Of a stretch of DNA of 64,000 nt, positions 54,184 through 64,000 are shown in pieces. Made by a program: the position numbers and the translations under genes. The stretch lies in assembly GCA_002633025.1 (NCBI GenBank), contig NMRB01000445.1, positions 286,948 through 350,947 on the forward strand, written 5' to 3'. The notes below the pieces were generated by a model. It was not told the DNA's origin, did no database searches, and saw nothing but the letters and a program-made list of their open reading frames with translations. Within the stretch, counting starts at the first letter, position 1. Every line of letters begins with the position of its first letter. The stretch comes from Notospermus geniculatus. Lineage: Eukaryota; Nemertea; Pilidiophora; Heteronemertea; Lineidae.

Positions 54184-54346
54184 TGTCAATCAGTTGACCA
54201 ATAGGAGTCACTTCGGTAAAATTCAATGCCTAGCGAACCCATTCATGTTTGATTGAGCACCAATCAGAAGAATTTTCTATTGCATTGGTCCGCTAGAACT
54301 TTACTGCCCTCTTTTGGCGATAAGCGCGGGTGACTGCTCCTATTGA
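54184..54346. mobile_element. GGAGC-family short element, copy 3
   Basis: gttgaccaataggagtcact and ggtccgctagaactttactg in the same order as at 36.3 kb, ending gactgctcctat. Confidence 0.7.
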
Positions 54347-55000
54347 GTATACCCTGTGGCCTGATTACAAACGTGGTCACAGTAAAGAAAGAAATGTTTA
54401 ATATGGGGCTGAACTTCTGTGTCCTCAATAGAAAGTTCTCCTCCTAACAGAGTAGTCAGACTAGGGCAGTTCCACTATAGGCTACCATTTTTTAGACTTA
54501 ATAGATTGATGCGCAAGATTTACATTTTTCACCACATTCTTTCATCGTTGAAAAAACATACTGTTAAAAAATCAATTCACGTGAACATGTCGTCTCAGAA
54601 CTTGAGTGGTGGAAGAGTCTTCCTCTCCATTGCGTGCACATTTCACTTAAAAATTGACAAGACCACTCCAAGCAACGTATGTATCTGTTAGTTTTCTAAA
54701 AGCCATCGAATATTGTGCACGTAAGTCGAACCGGATGCAACGAACCCCTTGAAATCAACGGGGACTCTCCTTGTGGGGGAGTACCTGGTCTGTGAGTGTT
54801 CCCTATGCTCTACATGTACGTCTAGTGTAGATTTCTTTCTTGGGATGACGTTACATAATGAGTTAGTACATGTACATGGATAGAGTAAGGCTCATTATTG
54901 CAGGAACAGCAGCAACGGAACGAATTATGCTCTACGTAACCTGAAGGGAGTGTTCATTATTTTTGAACCCAAAGAAGGTGGTTTACGTCACAAACTGTGT

Positions 55001-55067
55001 ATATTTGCGGGATTCGAACCCACGACCTGTTCATTTGGCACCTCTTGGAGACCACTGAGCTAACCCC
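55001..55067 (-). mobile_element. tRNA-like SINE head
   Basis: On the minus strand gggggttagctcagtggtct and gtcgtgggttcgaatcccgc are good A- and B-box regions. The acceptor stem does not pair. The stretches 54350-55000 and 55070-55490 show nothing else. Confidence 0.55.
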
Positions 55068-55501
55068 CATTATATCATTAAAACCATCGTTTTTGGAGGA
55101 TTACGTAGTCTTAGTGTGACCGAAGGGTGCCAAACGTCATCAGGAGGAGTAGGATCCCCCAACTGGGCTGCATGCTGATTAGGTGTGTCTCCGATGACAT
55201 GTCTTTCGTTTCGTTATGACTTTCCGTTGCTGCCATTATACTGGTACATGTAATACTGGTATTAAGCCATTGGTTACATGTACATATTGTCGTGTCTGAA
55301 ACATGTGCACAAACGTCACGTCACTCTCTACAAATAAACGGTGTACTGAACATGGGCGTGCATTGTGATGTAACTCCACACGCAGCAATACATAAAACAA
55401 AGCTATTCAACGAAAGCAAAAGATCGGTTTGTTAGTACGTTATGTGAAGCATGGACCCAGTGCTATATTCACTATTCAACCCTACCAGCACTAAAATTTT
55501 C

Positions 55502-55630
55502 GGTTGGTATAAAATGCAGGTTGCAGGTTGACCTGCAGGCAATAGTATTTCCCTTACATTTGTTGAATTCGCCATTGGACACTAACACTGACCCTAACCA
55601 TTAATTTGCAACCTGCACTTTATACCAACC
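55502..55630. mobile_element. Small inverted-repeat element
   Basis: Arms ggttggtataaaatgcaggt (24 bp, one mismatch) enclose about 80 bp. The flanks actaaaatttt and ctctaaaatttt are also similar and may be the target copies. Confidence 0.75.
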
Positions 55631-55783
55631 TCTAAAATTTTCTGTCAACACGTTTTCGCCTCGGCACCTGGGAAGTTCGCCTCCCTGAAGACAACGGTGT
55701 AGACAGGTCTTTTGTCTACAACGTGATATCGCCATAGGGCACATGGCATAGAATCAAAAGCTTTCTGGATATCAGCAACAATA

Positions 55784-55934
55784 GAGTGTTTGCACGAGAC
55801 GTCACAGCGGCCATGTTGGAGGCATACAACAAAAGAACAGACTTCCAAAACAATCGAAGTTAATCTCCATAGACCGTGACTGGCGACAAATTCTTTTGTT
55901 CATACCTCCAACATGGCCACCGGTGCAAACACTC
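55784..55934. mobile_element. MITE, GAGTGTTTGCAC ends, TA target
   Basis: The ends gagtgtttgcac are inverted; inner arms ggccatgttggaggyatr and caaaagaa also pair. TA flanks both ends (55782-55783, 55935-55936). The left arm has about a dozen extra bases. Confidence 0.78.
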
Positions 55935-56034
55935 TACTCCATTATGACGATTCGCTGATGAAACCTACGGGTCCAAGCTTCAATTTGTAACTACATCTTT
56001 GCTAGTTATGGTAAGGTTTTCTTCAGTCTGCGTG

Positions 56035-56133
56035 GGGTGCTTCAGAAAATGATCCCATGAACAACAGGGCATCTCTATGATTACCCATGTACATGTATGC
56101 TCAGGGGTCGTTTTCTTTCTGAAACACCCCGGA
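56035..56133. mobile_element. Small inverted-repeat element
   Basis: ggggtgcttcagaaa and tttctgaaacacccc are inverted ends about 95 bp apart. Confidence 0.5.
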
Positions 56134-57094
56134 GTTTTCAAACGACAGGAACAGCCATGACTCCACGCATTGTTAGGACTGACGTACAACTAGTGTGGAA
56201 TGAGGCGAGGGCAACAGGTGACCATCCTTTACTTACACGTCAGAACCTTCGGTGTAGTGGGAGTTTCGGGCTCGGGGGTCCTGGCTAGAAAGGAGAATAA
56301 GAATGATAATCTATTGATACGGTAGTTTAACTTCAGCTAACGAATTGTTCATCTTTTTTTCTCAAAGTACTTTTCAGGAAAGTACAACACCCACACCGTG
56401 ACAGAGATTGACTCTAGGACTAGAAACCCTGAAAGGAAAAGACACTTGAAAACAAACGCTCACATGAATACAATGACTGCAGCGGATTCTGACGAGACTG
56501 CCGAGGGGATGTTAGAATGGGAAGTGCTCAGAAAGAGCAACAATAGTTGCCCAATCTGACAAATTGAAAACCCAGCAACCGATGGAGTTAGAACGGGTCT
56601 TTATCAAGATATCCAGCGGCAACTCCAGGAAAATAAGATCAATTCTTTAGCCAGAGTCTGAATTGTTTTTGAACTGTTACAGCTGCAGGTATCGTCAAAA
56701 GGGTAAAAACTTGCCTCTCTTTTTCTACCTGCAGTAACAGATTCACTAGCAGCAAAATGAGATTTACACCAGTTCTCGATCATCCTTTACAGTATTACAT
56801 CGTGCTTGGAAAATGCTGTTATGTAGAGACGAAGGTTGATTTTTACTTTTACTTTTTTCTTCTGGGAAAACGTGGTGGAGGATTTTCATTTCCGCTGGAG
56901 TAATCATCTTGTCAGGCTGCTTCCCCGGCTTACAGGGGCATGATTTGATGCTGGAGCAAGGTGACGTAAAAAGCTTTTTATGGATGACATTTTCGAACCA
57001 GGTTGTGCACTGCTTCCGGGTGGTAGCAACCTTGTTCAACCCAACGGCAGCCCTGAAGATAGGGGTGGCAACAATGTGCCCCCCCCCCATACAT

Positions 57095-57690
57095 CGGACT
57101 TGAAAACTAGGGGTCGCAACAATGTAGAATCACAAATTGGACTTGAAGACAGCTGTACAACCATAGCAACCATATCGAACTTGAAGACAGTGTAGCAACC
57201 ACATTGGATTTGAAGACAAGTGTAACTACCATGCATAGCCTCACATCGGATTTGAAGACAGATGTAACTACAGCCCCATATCGGATTTGAAAACAGGTGT
57301 AGCTGCCATACATACAGCCCCCATCGGATTTGAAGACTACCATGTATAGAGCCCCACATCGGATTTGAAGACAGCTAGCCTACAGCTACCATGTATACAG
57401 CCCCACATCCGATTTGAAGACAGGTGCAGCTACCATGTATACAGCCCCACATCGGATTTGAAGACAGGTGCAGCTACCATGTATACAGCCCCACATCGGA
57501 TTTGAAGACAGGTGCAGCTACCATGTATACAGCCCCACATCGGATTTGAAGACAGGTGCAGCTGCCATGTATACAGCCCCACGTCGGATTTGAAGACAGG
57601 TGCAGCTGCCATGTATACAGCCCCACGTCGGATTTGAAGACAGGTGCAGCTACCATGTATACAGCCCTACATCGGACTTGAAGACAGGTG
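57095..57690. repeat. 44-bp minisatellite
   Basis: The unit contains cccacatcggatttgaagac and aggtgcagctaccatgtata. The right half (57415-57670) is regular with exactly 44-bp spacing; the left half is degenerate. As 44 is not a multiple of 3, the long minus-strand frame it gives cycles through all three frames of the unit. Confidence 0.93.
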
Positions 57691-57699
57691 TTGCAAACC

Positions 57700-58883
57700 A
57701 TTTTCAAATGAATCACCATGTGACCTTCAGGGCTCAACACCCAACATCGTAGATCCCTGATCGACTCAAGACACAGCAAGCTATTGATGATCGAATTGAT
57801 TTTCTGTCAAGACGTTTCAAGGCATGTTTTACACGTCTGGCGAGTAAGCCAGCAATCACGTGTCACTTGGCAACCTTGACGATGATGTGGACCTCGTCAA
57901 TCTTTCTTGAGGAGGGAGGAAAAGGCTAAACATCCGGAAGCCCGAATATAAGCAAACAACAAACAGGAAAACCATTTATCATAATCTAGTGGAACACATG
58001 AGATATGACACTGATTCTTATTTCTGATTCTCGTTTATATCATTTATTGGTCGCCGGTGTCGATATGCCGGAAATCATATTGTCTTCAAGTTCAAGAACG
58101 GAGTTGATGATGCAAAGGAATGTGACTGATAGGTTTAACGTCTCCAGTTTGAATAATAACATGGTGTGTGATGGGACGTACGACGAAACAAATTGCGGGA
58201 TTAGGAGTTATCGTCTGCGTCAGCTGAGATTTTGCGGATGGAATGAAGAGATCAGAGATCAGTCACCAGCTAATGATTTACGTGACTGACAAGCGTCGGA
58301 GATCGGCATATCAGACTGTGGTTTGTCACCTTTAGAAAGAAGGCATTATATCGGCTTGCTACGTCACGAAAACCCACAGCTTGCTGTACTGTTTACATCC
58401 AGACGACTCCCATCGTTTCTCATTAGCCATCATCAGGTGAAACACGACCGCACTCGGTCGGAATTCAGAATAAATTGCTATTCAAAGTTTCATCTTACTT
58501 GTTTTTCTCATAGCTTGGAACGATCGCGGCAATCCGAGGCCCGGAACAACCAAATAAAAAGGGACCCCTGGATTTGCCAAGAGACAATAAGAAACGTTGC
58601 TATTAAATATTCACATGACAAGTTCCCATGTTTGATATCAGATTCCGAGCTATTTAGTGTTTGGTAAGCTGGTCGTTGGAAAACATGGGCAAGGTGAGAC
58701 GCGCTGTTTACTAATGGCTGCTGCATTTTTTTACGTTTTATTACCAAAAATGGCTTAGTGCAAAGTTTGCAAAAATTGTTAACAGACGGTTCGATAGACA
58801 GAAATCATAAACAATATGTCGGTGTCGATTGCAGTTTAGTCTGTGTTTTCCAAACAAATATAAGATATATCGAGTGGTGACTT
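57700..58883. other. No recognisable gene
   Basis: Sequence of fairly balanced composition with frames up to 114 codons, none with recognisable content. Confidence 0.45.
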
Positions 58884-59253
58884 TTAAAAATCTAACATGG
58901 AGAGTTTGACATCGTACCCAGTTCCGTTACACGTGCACACGAAATCACACAGCGTGTACCAACTAAAATTGCAAGAATACACTTTTGTATTCACTACCCA
59001 CCACGAAAACGCCCCGTATAACAAGGTAGCCAAGTCAGCGACCGTCAGAGGAGCGAGATAGGTCACCAACACTTGGTCCTTTCGCCTGCATCGCCAGAAA
59101 ATGATGATAGAAATAAAGTATGTTCCCACCGATACCGATGATGATGATGACACCAATGAGGTACTTGTTAGTGAAATCTGTCACCAAACGGATGACTTGA
59201 AGCGACGACAACTGCTCCTCGGAAGGTGCAGGTGATTGCGACTCGACAATCAT
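58884..59253 (-). CDS. Rhodopsin-type GPCR, N-terminal exon (TM1 to TM3 start), frameshifted
   Basis: From ATG 59253 (minus) the frame encodes a short extracellular N-terminus and then NKYLIGVIIIIGIGGNILYF, a first transmembrane helix with the GN signature. At about 59125 the frame shifts by one base and continues FWRCRRKDQVLVTYLAPLTV and ADLATLLYGAFSWW (TM2 with the L..AD motif). Then follows a loop with the Cys expected at the start of TM3 (VYSCNFSWYTLCDFV). The rest would be in later exons. The shift may be a sequencing error or inactivation. Many invertebrate peptide receptors have this layout; ligand unknown. Confidence 0.65.
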
Positions 59254-62200
59254 GATATTTGTGTGTGATTCACTTCCGTGTGTGAATAATAATGATGATA
59301 CTAGTTAGAACAAAATAGCCATCATGATGAAGTTGAAATGTATCATTCGTTGCTATTACTGTTATCAACAACATTGGAATATTTACATCGTCTATATCGG
59401 TTCCGGTTGCATGTACTGCCTTCCCAGAATACAGTCTTTTTATATGATAGCTGTCTTTCTATCCAAATGAAAAAAAATGATTCTGATAAGTAGAACAGAA
59501 GATCTAAGACAGTTCTTTGTAAAGGAACCTCAATAAACCTTAAGGTGGGCTGACGAAGCCACTTCCAGAACTAAGACGTCCGGCAAATAAGACAAGCAAT
59601 GGATATGGTCATCGCCTGTCGAGATGCAGTAAGAATAACAACCTCCTCATCAAACACCGATCTTTTTCTCCTAAGATCTCTCTCTCTCTCTCCTTTGTAG
59701 ACGTTTCAGAGCAAAGCAAAGTCGTTTCCCTCTGCCCAAATGACTTTTGCATGACTGAACATCCACAAGCCTTGTTTAGAAATCGTCGTTATATGTCCAC
59801 TCCAAGGGTTGGGAGGTTGTAAACAGGTCCTGGTGTGGTTTGATTAATGGAGAGATTTCCTCTTTGGTCCTCGGAAGGCTATTTAGCGTTGCTATCTAGA
59901 CAGATTTGGACTGGTTCAACAGTGATTTATCGCGTCGTGGGATTTTGCCAAGGGGCGACCAACGACACTTAGGCGTGTTCGAACGCCATAAGCCGTACTG
60001 TGTTACCTGAAAGGTGATGTTGAAGGGCAAGGTCTAGTTAATCAATTATTTATGTTTAAGTATCATTGGACGTCGAAAACAGGGCTATAAATCTTGATAA
60101 ACAAGCCTCTTGTGGGTCTTATAGAAATAAGTCGTGACAGGAACACTGACCGCGTGCTGTCAGCGTCCATACCTTTCCCTACCAGATCGGGGAATAGCTC
60201 CAGTTTGCTTCTAGACTGAGTAGGTTCTCCTTCAACAATGTCATCGATTTTGGGTACAGATAAGTTTCGCTAGCAGCGATCTTGCCAAAATTAGGTCATC
60301 GTCATGGGGATTTCCCCCACTGGGGGATGGGAGAACCAATCATCTGTCACTCTGGAAGAGAATTCCCGGCCATGCATGGTGCGTGATGGCCTAATTTTGG
60401 AAAGATGGATGCTAGCCGCCATTTTGGATGTTGTTGTGGTACCCACACATGCGTACGTGATAATGCATTCTGCTTCCCACCAGACGAAGTGCCAGTGCGC
60501 ATGAACTGTGTCTTGGGAGTTTCCTGGCGGATCACCAGGAACACGGTCCCAAACGTACACGCCAGGCATTTTCACCGACTTATTACTTTCGACAACGAAC
60601 TTTAGTTCATCAACACGGCGGTTTGTTTTGACACGAGCCAGCGCATCGTTGCGAATTGAGGAACTTCGAGTGGCAAATGATAAAACAAACCCCAGTTCCA
60701 TGAGTTTCTAAAAGCTAACAAAAATCAGTTCTTGGTTTGTATCATGAATTAATCAATATATCCTAAAGAAGAAATCTCCTGTGACATTTCAATGGATGAG
60801 CGTAAGACCCGCGGGGAATCTTCGTTGATTCAGCGGCAACAGCTCCTAACCAATTTGTTCATTTCGCATTCAGCGATTCACAGAGTTAAACTGCTTCATT
60901 TAACATTTAAAGTATCCTTTGTTGTTGCTTATTACGCTTTCAATCCGATGGAAATTGAAATTTTTAAGTAAATCCTTTTTCGCTTTAACTTTCAAGTTGA
61001 AAGCTAAGTCTAATCAGGTTATTGATGGAAATTGACGTACGATTTGCCGCAACTGATCCGTCTCTTAATCCTCCATGTCATGGGCCATGTTCACGCCCGA
61101 GGCTATGGCTCTCACAATAGTCAGACGAGGTCAATCCCTGTGGGCACTTTGATCAGATCAACGTGTTTTCGATCAATGATTGTCGAACCATCCGATGGCT
61201 GTTGTGAGGAAGATCCTGATGGCAGACTTCGATACCAACGAGAACCCCGTGGTCCTGATCGAATCAGTAGGCAAGACATCGTACGTTTGGTCATCCTCCA
61301 ACAGCAGGGGTTTTTACCTCGCTCCTCTTAATCCACTCACACTTTGTGCGCAAGCATATGAAGAGGAGCGCGACCAAAGCCCTGCTATGGGAGGATGACC
61401 TTTGCCGAACGTGAGGCCCATGGTGAATTGGCCATGATCATGTTGTCGATACGACATCTTCAGCTGTTTGAGGCATATGACAGCCTTACGGCGAATATTG
61501 GCCGTCTGTTTTCCGTCGTCGCGACAAAAATCATGATGATGGAAACGGATAAATGATACGCTGCTAGAAAATTGTGCGGTGCCCTGGCAATGATCAAATT
61601 ATCAATACGACTTCTTTCTACTGAAAGACGGATGGAAATCTTTCGGCAAAAAATAATACGCTCCTCACAAGCTTCGAAATCGCAGTGTAGAACCTGTGTT
61701 CACAACAACAGTGGCGGAATCGAAAAAAAGCAGACAGTAGGCAATGTAGCCCCTCATTCACCATGTTTTCGTGTTTGCCCATCGATCCAATAATGTTGGA
61801 AAACATTTCAAGGACAACGGGACTCGTTACCGTACACACCTTGTGACCTTATTGCTTTTCGATAAAGTAGCCGACTGCGAAAGCACCTCCGGCGGCTTGC
61901 CGTGTCCATAGTTGCCACGCACGCGTGGTTAGGCTCGGTGCGGTGGCTAATGAGAGAAGTATGGCAACGGTTCCCGGTGCGATACATGGAATATTGGATC
62001 GTTACCTGAATGTGTCCGTTGGGCAAAGCATGCAGTATTCCATTATAGGCAATGGGCGAATTCGCAAGGACGAATTTCAAAGCGACCGCGTTACCTTGTT
62101 ACGTAGGCGGTGATTGGTCGGAGTCGTCCAGGCAGGCGATCGAGGTCAACATGGCGGATATGTTTTGTCCTGGATTTGATTGGTCAAGATTGCCCTGACG

Positions 62201-62960
62201 AAGACATGGCGGTGAAGCTGCAGACAGAAGGTGCTTCGTGACGTTTGAGGTTTTTGTCAAAATCGCCAAACCGCAAAGTTCAGACCATTTCTTCCAACAT
62301 TTCCCTTGCCGCCCTGTGTGTAAATCTATCTGGAGTGATAGCGCCTCTGGTATCTGATTACACTAAACCGTTGCTGGGATATTCCCCACGAGGCAGCACT
62401 CATTCCAATTCACCTATCCGTTTTTCTGATCAAACGCGATGAAGATTAATGAACTGTTAATAAGGTACTGCATTGTGACAGGTTTCAGTTCCTTTCTGAA
62501 TTTGTTCAGCGACGTACAAAGTTTTAGATTGAATTTTTTTCTTACTTGGAGAGTGACGAAGAACAGTAGACTTGAATAATCTGAACGTGTTTTCACGTTT
62601 AGTTCCGAGATCGGGGAGACACCGGCATACTCGTGCTGGCTGAAGGAATTAATCAATTTTCCGCGGGCCAGTTGCGATAAACACTTCAGTTCAGAAAGGG
62701 GGCCTCGAAGGACGTCTGCTCCTTACCGGAGTATTTGTTGACCGACCAGAGCCAAGATGTAAGGGAAATTGGATAAAGTCGTGAGTGTGTGGAACTGTAG
62801 TTAATTGGGTAAGCGGTAGTTCTTGGGCGGCTAATCGATAACGAAAACAGCTTTTCATATAGGTACTTAATCATTGCTGCACGGAAGGTGGAAGGGTAGA
62901 CACATCCCGCTACACACGAGGCAACGTTTCCTGCTCTTGCCAGAAAATAGGAACAGTCAG
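59254..62960. other. Intergenic or upstream region without a supported gene
   Basis: Open frames up to 136 codons occur on both strands (for example 60291-60701 minus) without recognisable content. aacatggcgga occurs at about 62150, an initiator-like context followed by a 15-codon frame. A short AGCAGGG element lies at 61303-61386. Confidence 0.45.
61303..61386. mobile_element. Very short AGCAGGG element, second copy
   Basis: agcaggggtttttacctcgc at the left and gaccaaagccctgct at the right, with the inner pair cgctcctctt/aagaggagcg. Similar to 34305-34391. Confidence 0.45.
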
Positions 62961-62965
62961 CCGCG

Positions 62966-63127
62966 CTAATTGCCAAAAGATGGCAGCAAAGTTCTAGCGG
63001 ACCAATACAAAAGAAAATTCTCCTGATTGCTGCTCAATCAAGCATGAATGGGTCCGCTAGGCACCGGCATTGAATAGGAGCTGTTTGGTCAACCTATTGG
63101 TCAACTGACTGACATCTCCTATTGGTG
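62966..63127. mobile_element. GGAGC-family short element, copy 4, reversed
   Basis: gcaaagttctagcggaccaa, ggtccgctagg and ggtcaacctattggtcaact appear in the reverse order and sense relative to 36.3 kb. Confidence 0.65.
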
Positions 63128-63129
63128 GA

Positions 63130-64000
63130 AAGCAAGATGCAAGAATTGCCTCGTGTGGGCTTCAAGAGAGGCGTGCTGCCTACGTTGTCACATTTATATT
63201 TTTACTCAGGGAAGGTGTCACCGCAACATCTGGAAAACATACAAGAAGAGAGAAGACCAATTTGATCGTACGGCCATTTTCGCCGTTTACACATTTGATT
63301 TCCCAAGAAATTGAAGGTCGTCTTTTCATCTCCGTCAACATCATCATCTTCTTCATGAACGCCTCTGTGTTCACTTTAACTTTGATAAACGCTCTGTTCG
63401 AACCGCACTGTATCTTAATCTAGTTTCCTTCGCAATCATATTAACACTTCAATGACTTGCCAGAGACAGCTCCTGGATAAATTTGATTTTATTGCAAGTT
63501 GGGATGAAAGGCTTTCTCAATTTGATAACACCAGATGCCAGGCATCGGAGAAGTATAACTACACGCGACAGTCAATCTATTTCCCTCTCAGGTTCGACAT
63601 CCTAGAGGTAAACCTCATCTCTTATTCTCGTTTATATTCATAAACGACTCCCACAAAGGAGTAACGGAGACAGAAAACCTCTATTGAGTAAATAGAATGG
63701 CTGTATTTCCGCCGATACGTCTCACAACAGTGGTCTTGACGTATCGTCTGCACCAGAGGTAGAGTTTGAGTCAACAATTGTGTGCATAATGCATTACAGT
63801 TTGTACACAAATTTGGGCAAAGTCAAGCTGAATCAGAGGGTTGCTGATATCCTAGCAGCCTCTACGGATGAATGTGAATAGAGTGACGTACATTACATGT
63901 TCATCATTCTACTTATACATAAACCATGGCAGTCCTCGTGGGCCCGATTGATGAGTTTATTTGGACGTTTATGTGACATTTATTACTCTTTATTTCATTT
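63130..64000. other. No recognisable gene
   Basis: Nothing I can name; short frames only. Confidence 0.45.

Noticed and set aside
56764-57090. 108-codon minus-strand frame with Cys pairs (SCPCKPGK)
   Set aside because: It begins in a run of nine C next to the minisatellite and has no homologue I recognise.
57095-57690. Regularly spaced repeats resembling a CRISPR array
   Set aside because: Units are contiguous without unique spacers and the genome is eukaryotic.
60291-60701. 136-codon minus-strand frame upstream of the GPCR
   Set aside because: Composition looks random and no splice or domain signals support it.
45000-64000. Search for the RGK P-loop exon on the minus strand
   Set aside because: No GxxxxGK(S/T) frame with flanking RGK-like residues was found by eye; not reported as a feature.

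Overview
The window looks like a draft contig from a marine invertebrate metazoan. Deuterostomes such as an echinoderm, hemichordate or amphioxus are my best guess, but the sequence does not settle it. It is AT-leaning and intron-rich, full of tacatgtac and taggcctac words, crowded with short inverted-repeat elements, and broken by three N gaps (10480-10753, 37066-37382, 50627-51264) and single Ns at about 1235, 22083, 27338 and 34921. There are no bacterial-style operons. Ordinary host genes are sparse: one convincing gene, an RGK-family (Rad/Gem/Rem) small GTPase on the minus strand with three exons at 44911-44993, 39186-39369 and 30659-30921, and one partial rhodopsin-type GPCR, also minus, at 58884-59253.

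From 1 to 23 kb the window is a repeat and gene-fragment graveyard. It holds dispersed blocks repeated two or three times, a 19-bp minisatellite, Gag-like fragments, an LTR/primer-site-like junction, a tandem array of short exons (7.2-10.1 kb) in which two exon types alternate, and coiled-coil coding pieces. It also holds two broken copies of an SGNH-hydrolase-like gene, an IAP-type RING finger carrying a stop, a BEL/Pao pol fragment, three fragments of a Polinton/Maverick-like protein-primed DNA polymerase B, and two ORFs that may derive from a viral nucleoprotein. A 5'-truncated non-LTR retrotransposon (about 18.11-21.2 kb) lies between two of the polymerase fragments. Its reverse-transcriptase frame was hit by three different DNA elements, each with its own target-site duplication.

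From 23 to 64 kb lie the RGK gene with its introns of about 8.3 and 5.5 kb, then the GPCR fragment, with many MITE-like elements, tRNA-derived SINE heads and minisatellites. The introns and upstream DNA contain large direct duplications: 35.8-37.1 vs 37.5-38.5 kb, 41.21-43.02 vs 43.02-44.86 kb, and an A-B-A'-B' arrangement from 45.6 to 53.9 kb. Because the copies differ by insertions, the window contains several internal filled-site/empty-site pairs that define element ends and target duplications (TTAA, TA and others) without an outside reference.

The main novelty candidates are the alternating mini-exon array, the nested insertions inside one retrotransposon, the cluster of virus/transposon-type genes at 10-23 kb, and the 450-bp fold-back carrying six TGACGTCA palindromes. 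All element family assignments are by eye from termini, target duplications and protein motifs.
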